Below are positions 51,301 to 63,876 of a DNA stretch of 64,000 bases, piece by piece (within the stretch, counting starts at the first letter, position 1; each line of letters opens with the position of its first letter). Under the pieces are notes generated by a model, which saw only the letters and a program-made list of their open reading frames with translations, was not told the DNA's origin and did no database searches. Made by a program: the position numbers and the translations under genes. The stretch covers positions 4,836,001 to 4,900,000 of the forward strand of contig CM082581.2 of assembly GCA_040954595.2 (NCBI GenBank). The letters are read 5' to 3'. Origin of the DNA: Balanoglossus misakiensis. Lineage: Eukaryota > Hemichordata.

Positions 51301-54300
51301 TACTTTTACACAAAACAAAGTTCAGATTATAGTACCAACATGATCAGACTATCATGTGCAGAAGTGTAGAATCGAACTACATGTATCTTTCTTACTCTTA
51401 ACATCTCTGTGGATAGTTTGACAGCTTGTTTCCGCATAGCTGGCTCTTCGAAAATCTGTAAGAACACAGACATAGGCTGTTTTAGTTCAAAACTGTTAGA
51501 ATGAAAAGAAAGACCTGCAATATATTACAACAGAATTAGGATGACCAGAATTCTCCCCAGAGCAATAAAGGGTGGTGGTATTACCATGTGATTTTGACAA
51601 AACAATAAAACTCATTTTAATGATACATTTGTTTGTACATGATGTGACTTAGCCACTATTCTATCAGACATTTCTGGGAAGAATATGTCTATATCCTTCT
51701 GCAGAATAATAGATGCACTGCTATTGAAGAGGCCGGTTGGTCTGATGGTAGCCTTAATGTAACAATCACTCTTGCAAAGTGTGAATCTGAAATTGATAAA
51801 TAACCAGCTTACATCTGCTTCTCCAACTTTCCATTCAATCACAACTTCTTTCAGCAACTGGACAGTTTCCATGACGATGTTTTCAAACAGTAACGGCTGA
51901 AACGAAAATGCCATAAAATAATCATTCTGCTATTATCTTGTGTGAAGAGTAGCATGCAATGATATGTGACAGATGGTGTCAGTTGATTGAATGCTTTGGT
52001 GATGTAACATGGACACCTTGTCAAAATGAATATGTCATCATTTATAAGAGAAAGATATCAACTCTCCTACTATGCCATAGTCTGAGCCACAGTGCATCCT
52101 TACCTAAAAAAATATAAGAGGATTTGAAATTTTTTTACAGGGAAATTTGAAATGACATAATATGTGTATTACAACCTAGCACCAGTCTATACAAAATCTT
52201 GATAAATCGTTTCACTGTTATTACCAGCACACCCTTCAGTGCTAGTCATGTGGAAAGTGGTTTTTCTAATACAATATTCCGCAATCTTACAGCCACGACA
52301 AAACACAGTGCATGTCAACACAGGTTATATCCTCTCTCAAATCAATGCAACTACCAAACTAGTCAACCAGACGACACGTCTCAATACCCACCAAAGTTGT
52401 TATTCCAATATTTTCATCAATCTGTAGACTCCAGTTTTCTCTCCTATGCAATGCTTTAATATCTATAAATAGAAAGTAAGGAAATATTTCTCAGGACACA
52501 GAATAACTGATCAAATTTTGTTTCTCAATCCAATATACATCTTGTTTGGATTACAAAGAATGCTTTGTGTGTTGTATATGGTTGACAGTCCAAGGAAGAC
52601 CTGGAATAGAACAATCGCCCATCATTACCTTCACTAGCTTGATTAAACAAGGACATCATACAGTGAGATCTCATGGCCAGTGTAAAACTCTCGACGTGCT
52701 GCAGGGCATCTGTGGGCATATCTAGACTGGTCAGACTACTGAGAAGTGACCTGTAAATAGGAAAGAATTATGAATAAAAGGGGAGGTTATACATGACATA
52801 CGACTGAAAGTCAGACAGAGCCCTCGCATCTCACACTGCTCAAACTTGGAAATCAAGTAAACTTTTCTGAAGACTGCCACTTGAAGTTGTTTGAAATCTT
52901 GAATTTACAACCAGTGCCTATGTTAGATGACCATGTACATAAAGGGGGTATACTTTTAAAAGTTACCTCATAATCCTAACACAGTGTGGTAACCACGCAC
53001 TTCCACTGTCTTGAGCAGTCGCCGTTTTCCAGTCGCCAAACTTCTGTCTTTCTGATTTGGGTAGTTTCACCAAAGTCTGGGGCAAAAACGCAGCTCTCAC
53101 CAAGAAGGCAAAATGCCTGGTTACTTCAGACATCATTCTCTGCATGGAAGAAATTTGCAGAACAGGATTTACACCCGTAAAACCTTCCTAAATTCTAGTT
53201 GCGTGATTGAAACGTTGATGGAGATATTTCCATTTTGTGAGAGATCAGACATCTTTCTCATATCTGCTTATCAAAGGCCAAGCTGTGACTACACTTCCTA
53301 TTGTATGTGCACAAACAGACACAATGCATACAATATTACAATGTACATATATATGTGTGTAATACAATGCACTGTGATACACAGTTATCTGATATTTGGA
53401 AGTCATTTGACCAAAAGCTTATACATGTAAGTTATGTTTTTTTTTCCTATCAAAAATCCTTCAGGGCTTGACACTTTCATAAACCACCCATCATTTTTAT
53501 TTCAATAAAAAGGGTCATTTTTGACTGACCTAACATTTCATTTTAATCCAAATACTGCCTTCTACAAGAAGATCTGCCATGAATGCAAATCACACATCAC
53601 TGTTCAAATATCACTAATGCCTAAACTGGTGGTTTATTCATGAAAGAGATTCATCAGTACATTAGTACATTTAGCAGGTGTCAACTCTAAACCCATTTGT
53701 ATTCTGCAGTATCCGTATTCAATGAGATCTGTATAAAATGTGATTACAACATGGCCGCATTTAAAGGAAATGGTTGGTGACAGATGAACTCCAATCCGTA
53801 ATAGCTTACCTTAAATAAGCCTGTTTTCTTGGTGTCAGTCTGTGCCATTTTCATCCCACTCTGTGTATAGAGATAAACATAGAATCAGAAAGACTGTATC
53901 ACGGCTCAAACAGATTATTTGGAAGTGTGAGAAAAAAACAATTGTGAGAAAAAGAAAATATTCATTTCAATAATTATTTGCTGCTGTTTAGTGGCGACTT
54001 ACATCAGCGTAGAGCTCTCCATTGCAGTATGATTGCCCAAGCTTCCAAAACTCCGGTAAACGTTCCTGCATGATATCGACCATTTCTTCCAGAAATGCTA
54101 CCCGGTCAGGCAAGTTGAATTTGTCTGCAAAGGAAGTGAAACATCAAAGTAAAAAATCACAAACAATACAGGAGTATTTATTTTGACAATTTTGACAATT
54201 TTCTGCCGCATGTACATCATAGTGAATCAGAATCAGACAGAAATGTACATACAAAGGTACAAGACTGCAAGGTAGAAGATATAAGTATGACATTTTGATT

Positions 54301-56106
54301 GTTGCAATATGGTTTAAAACATTTTCCCATTATGCCTTGCCTCTGCTGGCAACATCAAACTGCTATTATTTTGATAAAGTGCAGTCGGATGGAAAAAGCA
54401 ATTTTCCAAACATAATTGGAACCCACGGCCATCATTGTGGTAATGTGAGCAATGAAACCAACTGGAAAACAGTGTATGCGATACCACAGAAAAAACAGAC
54501 GTGTACACGTCAATCTCAAAGATGCATACTACATGGCTTGGATTTCATGAGGCAAGACGTTATCTCGCATTCCCTGCTTTTTATGACTGCAAAAGCATCA
54601 CGTTTTCGCTGAATTTGATTTCACTGTTATGGTATTTTTTGCTGGTTGATAAATTTGCTGAAGTAAACTCACGTGAAAATTTTCATTTCCAGTGGAACTC
54701 ACTTTGTGATGGCCAAATCCATGAATTTAAACTCACTAAATTTGCCATAAACGCCTGAACAGTGAAATTCAATCTCACCAAAAATTAACGACATTTTGTG
54801 CCATTTTAATTATTCCTGATATACAATCATGTAAATATGTTACAAAAAATGTGCCTGTCAAAAAAATTCTTATGGGATAACTCATGCATTGCATACACCA
54901 TTCTTGGAACATAGATCTTTGAAATTTGGGATCTCTTAATTAAATACAATTGCAAAGTTTTATGTGACCTACAAATTATCGTCTCGGCAACTTGCAAAGG
55001 TGTATCATCAACCATTTCCTAAACAATTGTTACATTTTTTTAAACACTGGTACTGTGCAATTTTACATTGAGTATAACTCAGGCAAAGCCATTGGCAACA
55101 CCTGGAATTCACATAAGATAATTCACATAAGATAATGTTCTGATGTTGCCTTGGTAACACAGAGCAGAGAGTCCACAACAAGACTGACAGCATCGTGAGT
55201 AGACTCTCAACCATACTGTATTCTATCGCAAAATAAAGTAAAATATCTATGCATCGTGTTCATGTATGCTGACAGTTCCACCACACAACAGTGCATTTTT
55301 CCATGCCTGTTTCACATGTTTATCAGGTGACAATAACAAGAAACTGCTCTTATATCTTGCATTCACATGTTGATCCAAAACAGAAATGCTAGTTAGACTG
55401 CAGGTGCAGTAAATTGAAAACTATCCCAGCATGTAGAGGTACAAATACCATACTACCATGTACTATTTCTGTAGTATAGGATTACATGTATATGCCCGAA
55501 GGCTAGTGAACAAATTTGCCCTTTTCCAAATGGCAAGTAGGCGAAGACATTTTCTGGCATTTCTCAAAACAATGTTCACCATGGGCAATTCATGCATAGT
55601 TTAACTTCATTTTTTTCCTAATGATTAAGGCTGATCTCCAGCTCTGTGTCTTACGTGCACATCCTCTCATGCACATGATTGCAAAGGTCGGGCTTTCTCA
55701 AACATGACTCAATGTCTTATGGATGAGATGTTTAATTCATTCCTTTGTAAATGGAGAGTAAAGCATGCGATACACTGCCCAAATGACTGGAATGATGAGT
55801 TTACCTACGAGTTTGGAAATACAACCCAAAGAACTGACATGGTAGTTCTTTTAAACAGTAGGCACACACAAGGCAAAGTATGACACCACTTTGAGGGGAC
55901 AGAAAGCAAGATATCACGATGATTCACAAAGTCCAGGCATGAGAGGAAAAATCAGACAGACACACAGATACATGTAGATAGACAGACATTGAAGGCTGTC
56001 TTACCAGTATCAATACTGGACCGATGCACTCTTATGCCGAGACTGCTTTGTCTCACTGATTTCATGCCACTACGACCACCGTCACCGCAACTGGCAGGCT
56101 CACCCT
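48325..56106 (-). other. EXOC2: EXOC2 C-terminal helical-bundle region (coding exons 12-26)
   Basis: These exons encode the C-terminal CATCHR-type helical bundles of Sec5. Segments such as [47 protein letters not shown] and the terminal [18 protein letters not shown] match the family in order. The exon 52462-52392 is short and was located by its match to the vertebrate block around EDWIVDNEG. A competing cryptic acceptor near 52104 gives the wrong phase. The largest intron, 54125-56004, holds no feature I can name. Confidence 0.88.
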
Positions 56107-59100
56107 CTGTAGCTACATGTTCTAATGACAGCAATGAGATCATATGACTCATGAAATGAATGCTTTACCTGAGAGAGGATCCTATGCATGTATTGGTTGC
56201 GAATTTTTTATGATATGATCCCAAACTTACCTCCCTGAAGGTAGTCATCTTTACACTGGGTCAATAAATTCATCAACCACTGCAGCTGGTGTCGAATGCA
56301 ATCCCATGCCGGATCACCATTATACTCCAAATCAACCAGATACCTGTGATCACAAAATAATGTGGAATAAGACCAAGGCTTTGGATCTTCACTATGGCCG
56401 ACTATAGAAGTCTTTTCAAACAAAAATTTTGATACAGTGAAATTTTATTTAGCCAAGCATATTACACCTGTGTATTTTTTAATGAATATGGTGGGGGGGG
56501 GGGGGTGAGAGAGATACAAGAGCTGTATACAATACCTCTTATTAAAAAAAATGTCAATTTTCAATGGTGGATGGACAAGGTACATTGTACCTTATGATTT
56601 TTGTTTTGAAATTCATGACACTTAGGTGATACGCTACATAGAACTTACCGAATGATCTTCTTTTGGTCTTCCAGTGTTGCTGGCAAATCCTTCAGTTCTT
56701 CTTGTAACTGCTTTCTCAGCTCACTCACTCGGCTCTCCACCTCCATGTAAACTGTTTTAGAAGAATAACCAAGATTATAAACTTCAAGTTGGCTTTGTTT
56801 TAAAATCAATAAATATTCACAGGTGACTTTATGTAGATTTACCTTTTTTAAATACCTGTACCTCTGTGTTGGCAAAGAGTGATTTGGCTCTCTCATAGTC
56901 ATTCACAACAATTTCATAATCTCCCTGAAAGAGAGTCACAGATACACTTCATTAATCTTGTAACATTAGAAAGCTGCGTGCACAAGAGAATGCGAGTGAC
57001 AATACTACATTTGTATTCACATCAACATCACGAAAACGATCAATTGCAAAGTACACCAGCACTTAAACCACACACATCTTGCATGAATGAAATTTTAAAA
57101 AGTTCCTAAAACCTCCCAGATGTATAGTTATCAGTTCGACCATACAAACAAATAAAATCATCACATTATAACATCACAATTTTATTCTACATTTGTAATT
57201 GAAACACCACCACGAAATGGTCCACTCCACTACAAAGAGTGACTTACCTTTTGAATATTTCTTTCCATGTTTATCGGTAAGTTGAAAAGAAATTTAAATC
57301 TATGAAGAACATTTAGTGCATTTCTAGTAGAATCTGCTTTATCCTTCCTATTGAGAACATCTTCAAATAATATGGTAGCGTTCTTGTTGCATTCTATCAA
57401 TCAAAAGATAAAATTATTGAATATCTTTAGTGTCATGATAAAGACACAACCAACAGATTATAGTCAAGGTAAAGCCAAATATTTTCATTTCATAAAATCA
57501 TTCTTATCACAAATTATCCAATTTCACTGTTGCTGACTTTTTATTGAAAGCAAAAATGACAAAGGTTTAAGCCTTTGATAGTTGGCAATAAGAAATTTAT
57601 TCCTGCTTGTGCACGTAGCATAATGGCTTTCTGTGAATGAGTTGCTGAAGTTATGCAAGAATTATTCTCAAATGATGGTAGCAACTAGCACCCTGCCACC
57701 ACTTTGTGCTATACCATCACATCTATACTGCTTTTGTTTGTTACATACATGCAATTATTTACTTACTTTCTAAATTGGTTTGCAGATTTTCACAGATGGA
57801 TGGACTGCCCAAAACATCATCCTCCACCAACTTGTTATGCATTGCTGAAATCAAGAATAGCATTTCAAATTCAACGTCAAAATGCAGATCAAGACACTGA
57901 ACAAAACACTTAAAATTTGCCCAATGATGACTGATTATAGCGCCCCCAGTGTCCAGAACTACACATGGTAAACGTCTTTTCTTTTTGGAACACTTTTTGA
58001 CATATCTCGCATATGATACAGGATGCTTTCTTTCTTAATTCAAGAGTTGTGTTCTCTACTGTTCAATGTCCATCGGCTAAGGCTAGGAAATATATATTCA
58101 CAAAATAGACGACTTGTTTGGTTACCTGTCAGAGATTCTTGGCAATCCATGAATGCACTAACGTTGGCTTTCATGAATGCTAATGGTCCCTCTGATCTCT
58201 GGGCTGAAGTTCTCTTCAAATAATTCAACCCGGCTTTTAAATCCACAAAGCTATTGACAAAACAAAAAACGATAGTGTTAGCATAATTGCAAATAGCAGT
58301 AATTGCACACACAATTTTGCCCCCTTGGTACCTTTCTACTGTAAACCAAAACACTTTTTACACATGCATGCATATATGCATTGTCATGTTGGGTATATGC
58401 CAAGAAAAGAATGATTACATTGTACCAATAATCACAAACCTTGTTCCTTGGTGGTTTTCTAGAAGAAATCTTGCTGGGATAAAGTCTTCTGCAGTGATAT
58501 CACCACTACCTATAAATGAGTGATAGACGGCAATGGCTTAAAATCTGCATATTGAAACTCACAGACAAACTAAAAGTTGATTAGTGGAAATGGTCTTCCA
58601 TGATTCCCATGTTACTGTACGTAATTTCAGTTCATTATTCCCATCTACAGCACACATTATGCCTGAATCAACTCGCAATTTTCCTTTGTTACATAATTAC
58701 CAATCATATATTTTGTAAACCACTAGCTGCAGGGAAAGTGAACATACTGTAACATTTGAATGACATAACTAACATACACCATACACTTTATATATACACT
58801 ATATGTGTTCATATTGCACTGGTATCCTCTATGCCTACATATGATATGTTCATACCTTGTGGAAATAGTTCTGCAAGTTCATCAATTGCAAGGGTGGCTC
58901 TGAAAAATCAAAACAAAACACAAACATTCAATCATCTTTTAGTGTGATTACACTTACTTGTAACTGAATTGCGATAAAAAATATCAAACTGTACTATAAA
59001 AGGGATGCTTCATACAGTTCTCCGATAATATTTGCTATTAAAATGTGTATACGAGCCAAGCCCCCTTCACAATCAGCAGTATAGTGAAGCATTCAGAGAA

Positions 59101-60075
59101 TAAATTTACCTTTTTCCCTCGTCAGCTAACCCAAGTGGATTATCATCTTCCACCTGTGTTGGTGATGATGGTCTATGTACAGTTGACAATCTGGATTCAG
59201 CGATACGAGCCTCGTCTATCCAGATAGCAGAGCCTTGTAATGGTCCTATTTGCAAGAGAAATAATGTCAGTGTTTAAAAAGCATGATTATTTCAGCTGTA
59301 CTCCATGGAGTTAACATCATGTACCCAGTGTGCCCTCTAACAAACATAATTTTTAAGACTCCACTCGATTGTTTACTAAGTTATCAAATTTAGCCTACCT
59401 TTAACACATATCTCAGAGGAGCACAATACAAGGTCCTCACCTACTGGCAGTTAACTGTTTCAAACGTGACTAACTGTGATCAGATAAACGCACTACATGT
59501 ATTGAAGTTTCTATATGCTTCTTTTACCATACAAATACTTACCAACTTGCACAAAATAACCTGTGAAAGTAACAGTCGATGTTCCAACACCGGCAGATTT
59601 GGTCTGCACAATGACATCACCCTTGCCTTTCACTGGTCCAGTTCTACAGATGATTTTACTCGGAGAGATCCACTCTGCTGACAGTAAACAATTCACTTCA
59701 CATATTGTCAAGCCTAGAAATACAAGTATAGTTCAATGTAAGTGTTTTAGATTTGAAATAGCTTTCATCAATATTTATAAGATAGATTCAAACAAATTCA
59801 TACCACCCTAAGGCATTTAAAAAAATCAACATTTTTGATTCCTTAACAAACTTTTGCTTGATTAGATATTAAAACACATGCATGTTATATTTTGAAACAC
59901 CAAATACTGCTGACAGAGGCAAAACGGACAAATCTCTGTATAATTAACTTCACTGACCTATGAGGTCTCTAGCATTGATACCAAGATTTTCCCCACGAAT
60001 AGTAACTTTAGTCCCTGGTGGCCCTTCTTTTGGTGATAATCCAGTGACTTTAGGAGGTTCTCTGTTTCTCTTCAT
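48325..60075 (-). CDS. EXOC2: Exocyst complex component 2 (Sec5), 26 coding exons
   Basis: Sec5 is a subunit of the octameric exocyst, which tethers secretory vesicles to the plasma membrane and is an effector of Ral GTPases. Coding exons read on the minus strand: 60075-59958, 59713-59543, 59245-59110, 58899-58856, 58509-58440, 58250-58126, 57844-57767, 57393-57248, 56924-56843, 56751-56649, 56343-56231, 56106-56005, 54124-54003, 53861-53811, 53139-52967, 52750-52629, 52462-52392, 51896-51813, 51455-51396, 51198-51137, 50915-50867, 50424-50308, 50082-49941, 49651-49408, 48712-48653, 48406-48325. Every junction has GT and AG, phases agree throughout, and the sum is 2727 bases (908 residues plus TGA), close to the roughly 920 residues of vertebrate EXOC2. 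Recognisable blocks include [47 protein letters not shown] and [13 protein letters not shown]. The ATG at 60075 is chosen because the IPT domain begins there as in vertebrate Sec5. It is head to head with INTS11. The linker exons (59245-59110, 56106-56005, 53861-53811) are the least conserved. Confidence 0.96.
56231..59245 (-). other. EXOC2: EXOC2 linker and N-terminal helical region (coding exons 3-11)
   Basis: Nine exons follow the IPT domain. They contain [57 protein letters not shown] and [17 protein letters not shown], which align in order with the helical N-terminal half of vertebrate Sec5. Such helices pack into the rod-like CorEx bundle of the exocyst. The first exon of this group (59245-59110) is a serine- and proline-containing linker that diverges from the vertebrate sequence. 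Confidence 0.9.
56493..56505. repeat. Poly-G run inside an EXOC2 intron
   Basis: A run of about 13 guanines on the plus strand, in the intron between the coding exons 56751-56649 and 56343-56231. It would be poly-C in the EXOC2 transcript. Confidence 0.9.
59543..60075 (-). other. EXOC2: EXOC2 IPT/TIG Ral-binding domain (coding exons 1-2)
   Basis: The first two coding exons encode about 96 residues of an immunoglobulin-like IPT/TIG fold. Motifs seen are [31 protein letters not shown] and GTSTVTF, in the order found in vertebrate Sec5. In the family this domain binds GTP-loaded RalA and RalB. Thr11 and Arg27, reported as key Ral contacts in mammalian Sec5, fall at the same residue numbers here, so Ral binding is probably kept (inference). 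Confidence 0.9.
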
Positions 60076-60879
60076 TGTGTAAGTGGATCCCTGATCCCTG
60101 CAGGGAAAAATGGGTTGCTACTGTTATTGTGAGTTTAGAGTTGATTACCGGTTCCTGCCAGGGGTGTGACATGTGAACCTGCCAAGTTGTTTAAAAGCGG
60201 TGTTGCACCCCCTTTTCCATTTAAACCAATTTTGAATGTCTTGGCAAGGATGATGGGTCACAATCATACTAGTATACTACAAAACACGACGATTCGTAGA
60301 CTGCCTTCTTGTCTGGGGCTTGCAAGTTGCACTCTCTGATCAAAATATCGATGACACCCTGTCCTTCAGCTCGGGCATCACCAATCTATATTTTAGTCAG
60401 AGATATTTCCTCGTGCCGGTTACAAATTATGAAACTGCCCTTGCTAACATGATTTATTATTTAACAATCAAAACCTGATATAGCCTTCAGTGTTCCATCC
60501 AGGATGGCATCAATGAATACATGCCTACGAGTGTGGCAAGTGTCTCTGGCAATGACGTGTATTGGTCCATCAGCCACACCCCCTTTGAGTTTGAGACGAC
60601 AGGGTCATCATAGTGTCAGACCATGGTCAGACTCAGAGAAAGTGTGCGTTGAACATTAAATTAATTCTCGCTGCGGTGCAGCAAGTTCGAGAAATTAATT
60701 CGCCGCTATCGGTTTATTGAGAACCAGTTCATCATCGTCATGTCTTGTCATCAATGTCTGAGTCATACATACACAAAAATTATCGTTTGACACTTGACAC
60801 AGACAAGTTAGGAACACAAAACCCACATCACTCTCGTGTAACCGTTCGCCAATAATGAAACTGAAAGTGAACTACTCAC

Positions 60880-60970
60880 CCCTAAGCAAAAACGTCCTGA
60901 AAGTGACCAAAATGGCTTATCAAGTGACCATGGAAACGGGTTTAATCAGGAATCTACATACTATGCCTTG
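60880..60970 (-). promoter_or_regulatory. EXOC2: Probable non-coding first exon and transcription start region of EXOC2
   Basis: The coding exon 60075-59958 extends upstream to a good acceptor (pyrimidine tract then CAG, exon edge 60097), so a further 5' exon is expected. A strong donor (GTGAGT, read on minus) ends a candidate exon at 60880. The upstream limit is not visible and 60970 is only a guide. Short YY1-like matter (CAAAATGGC) lies nearby at about 60909. Confidence 0.45.
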
Positions 60971-60975
60971 TTTTC

Positions 60976-61896
60976 AGTAAAACTGAGCGGAAGTAGAAAT
61001 TCGCGGATATAGATTTTTCAGATTCGCATTCAAATTCAGATTCAAAGGACGGGATCACCCGGGGGTTCTCTCCGAGGTTACTGGGTCGAAATCCAGTTTT
61101 ACATGTACAGGTAGACTGTCATCAGTCGCTCACCCCTTCTCTGTGTAAATTAGCGACGCCAGTGCTTCGAAAAATTAGAAAGTAGTCATTACATGTATTT
61201 ACGGCCGGGGCAGTCGGATGCGTAACTTGAGGGGCCTCTCAAAAGCACAGGTCGCACCGTAGTCTCGGTTACCCAGACGCCAGCGCTTCTCTCAACTATG
61301 GTGCGACCTGTGCTCAAAAGGGGAAAGCTGGAAGGGTGTGCCTTAAAAGCTAAAGAGATCAAAATAAAACCCACATTTATGCATTCTTAAGGACCATATT
61401 TCTATTTAAAAAAAGTTTACATTTTGCTACTTGCGACAGCATCGTTATGCTTTCCCCACTGCACTGTCTATTGTACGAAAGTTGCAGTGGCTGACTGTGA
61501 TGTGACACCCCCGGTCAGATAAAACGTTGGCATCAGAATCGTTTTCTTACGAATCCGACACTGATTTCATGTAACCTTTGACACCATCATGGCGGCGTAC
61601 AGTGATGATAAGTGATGTTCAACGGAGGACTCTGTTTTTCATCGTTTTTCCTTATTCTAAGATTAAGTTATATGTCATCCACGTGACATTCTGCAACAAC
61701 TAAGGAAACACAGGTCCCGATTTCGACGTAATTTTGTAGTTTAAATTAGTTTGAATTTGTCGCGAGTACCGTGTGCACGTGTGTAGTGTTGTGTTTACCC
61801 CCGGTGTTTACCTGTCTCTTGTGGACAGCTTCCAGTGAGAAGTAGCACTTGCGTCTCTTGTTTGTTCCACCTACGATTACGACTACGAATTGAAGA
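60976..61896. promoter_or_regulatory. Shared spacer between divergent EXOC2 and INTS11
   Basis: The two genes point away from each other and no other coding exon is visible between them, so this spacer should hold both promoters. It contains an imperfect inverted repeat (61245-61320), an ATGGCGGC YY1-like site at 61589-61596, and the INTS11 5' UTR leading to the start codon at 61897. No clear TATA box is seen on either side. Promoter boundaries are inference. Confidence 0.55.
61240..61325. repeat. Foldback repeat in the divergent promoter spacer
   Basis: Two arms containing GCACAGGTCGCACC and GGTGCGACCTGTGC form an inverted repeat of about 19 matching bases (one mismatch in the outer part) around a loop of roughly 35 bases. 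It looks like a small hairpin MITE or its remnant. No copy elsewhere in the window was seen. Confidence 0.6.
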
Positions 61897-63876
61897 ATGG
61901 CGGAAATCAAGGTTGTGCCGTTAGGTAAGCATCACCGAAGGTCCAATGAATCACTCATAGAATGCATGGTATAAAACGCTCCCGCCCCTAGTCTACAGTT
62001 ATGTCAATATGCAATGTTGAGAGTCGAGTACGATACTCAGTCATCATGACGAACTACCTGTTTAGCGAGCGCATTTAATTACATTATCGGTATCCACAGT
62101 CCACCCTTGACGTGATCGGAATGTCGCTAGTTCGGACAGAATTTTCAAACTTGAAGTTTTAATATAGATGTGGGAGGTGTTGTTCTCTCTATCCAAAAAA
62201 TCAGTCAAGTTAGTTTGTATACAAAGAAAATTGGTGCAGGCAATTGATTTTGAATTTGAGTTTAATGAAAACATGTTTCTAACGGGATTTCCTTTTTTCT
62301 TTCTGTCCATGGTACAATTTAGGTGCTGGCCAAGGTAACTTTTATACTTATTCTTTGTGAGGACCCAGTCACTACTTCCTACGTACAGAGTGTACATATT
62401 CCCATAAATTTAGCCCATTGCAACCAGCAGAATACATGCAGGCTTCATAACTATTATTTATGAGATCCTGGAAATTTGAACTGTTCCTGAAAAATCCTAA
62501 ATGTATGTACAACAATCCTGAAATTAAATTGTTTTCGGTTTTCATTGCTGAAGATAATGCAAATATCATATCTTGTTTGTCTTGAGTAGATGTTGGCAGA
62601 AGTTGCATCCTAGTTTCCTTTGGTGGTAAGAACATCATGTTAGACTGTGGAATGCATATGGGCTACAATGATGAGGTAATTGTTGAAGACCCGTTGCGAT
62701 GTTACTTTTTGCATTATTTTCATGATTTTATTTTCAAACGTGTAGTACAAGGTGCAGGACATGATCAATATTATACTTCAATTTTCTGCATGTTGTATTT
62801 TATCAAATACTAGTAATTATATCTATCTGAGCAAATGTTACACATCCATCTACATGTATTTTAATTGCAGAGGAGATTTCCAGATTTTTCCTATATAACT
62901 AGGACAGGTACTCTCTCAGAACATCTGGACTGTGTTATCATCAGGTGAGCCCCACTTCTGATGATTGTTAATATGCTTTTTCTCCAGCAGTTTTGTGCAT
63001 AACATCACTTAATTAGGGACAAGACAGAAATCAGCTATGCTGGCTGGGGGATTACATTGGACACACCATTTCCTAGTGCATAAGATGAGTGTGGCACAAA
63101 AAGGTGTCATATAGGAATACACACCAAACCAAATTCCAACTGTCACTCACACTACAACTGTCACTCTTGCTTTGAACAAATGTGAAAAACTATTTGCGTA
63201 TACTACAATGATGTGCTGAATTTTCTCAACTTCAGCCATGTATTACAGTAAAATCTGTGTAAACTGGTCATGCAAAGAGACTGAAAAAATGTTTGGTTTG
63301 TGAAGGTGAGTATTTGGCACTATGAGGGATTAGAGTAATTCATTTTAATTGAAATATCCTTTTCCTAATAGTAATCTTACCTTTCTTTTTGGTTTTCAGT
63401 CACTTTCATTTAGATCATTGTGGAGCTCTCCCATACATGTCTGAAATGGTTGGATTTGATGGTCCAATTTACATGACACATCCTACCAAGGCAATCTGTC
63501 CCATCTTACTGGTAAGCATGTGACAAGGTTCTGTCTTGTATCCATGAAAAATTTTCAAGATTCATTTCTTTTATCAGATGTTTTTTTGTTTCTGATTGTG
63601 TCACTTTTGATTGTTTATCTTACAGTCCATCATCAAACAGTAGCTGTAATTTTTGATGATGGACTCTAAGATAAAGGGACTCACTTTAAAGTTTGAGGGT
63701 ATTGTAGACATATTGTTCACTCTATCATTTGACACAGAGTCATCTACAGAACCTGTTAAATATGAGTGTGTTTGGTACCAGTCTTTTTCTGATGTTTTAA
63801 TGTTTTGTCTCTGCAGGAAGATTACAGGAAAATTACTGTAGAGAAGAAAGGAGAAACAAACTTCTTCACCTCACAG
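61897..63876 (+). CDS. INTS11: Integrator complex subunit 11, 5' part (six coding exons, gene runs off the right edge)
   Basis: INTS11 (also CPSF3L) is the zinc-dependent endonuclease of the Integrator complex. It cleaves snRNA 3' ends and nascent transcripts at paused RNA polymerase II in the nucleus. Exons: 61897-61924, 62323-62334, 62590-62675, 62871-62944, 63400-63511, 63817-63876. All junctions are GT-AG and in phase, giving 124 residues from [16 protein letters not shown] to GETNFFTSQ, nearly colinear with vertebrate INTS11. The metallo-beta-lactamase motif HFHLDH sits at residues 68-73, as in human. The family is about 600 residues long, so roughly four fifths (rest of the lactamase domain, beta-CASP and C-terminal domains) lies beyond the window. 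The last visible donor is at 63877. CPSF73 is the nearest paralogue, but the N-terminus and the GMHMGYND region fit INTS11 better. Confidence 0.96.
62323..62334 (+). other. INTS11: 12-base INTS11 microexon
   Basis: Between the exons ending at 61924 and beginning at 62590, the family requires the residues G-A-G-Q. The only sequence supplying them is GTGCTGGCCAAG, flanked by TTTAG acceptor and GTAACT donor. It starts and ends in phase 1, so it joins both neighbours in frame. Confidence 0.88.

Noticed and set aside
52050-52105. Possible EXOC2 exon after an acceptor near 52104 on the minus strand
   Set aside because: Its phase does not join the next exon and the peptide does not match Sec5. The exon 52462-52392 fits in phase and sequence.
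52199-52459. 86-residue plus-strand frame
   Set aside because: It is antisense to the EXOC2 exon 52462-52392 and its flanking intron.
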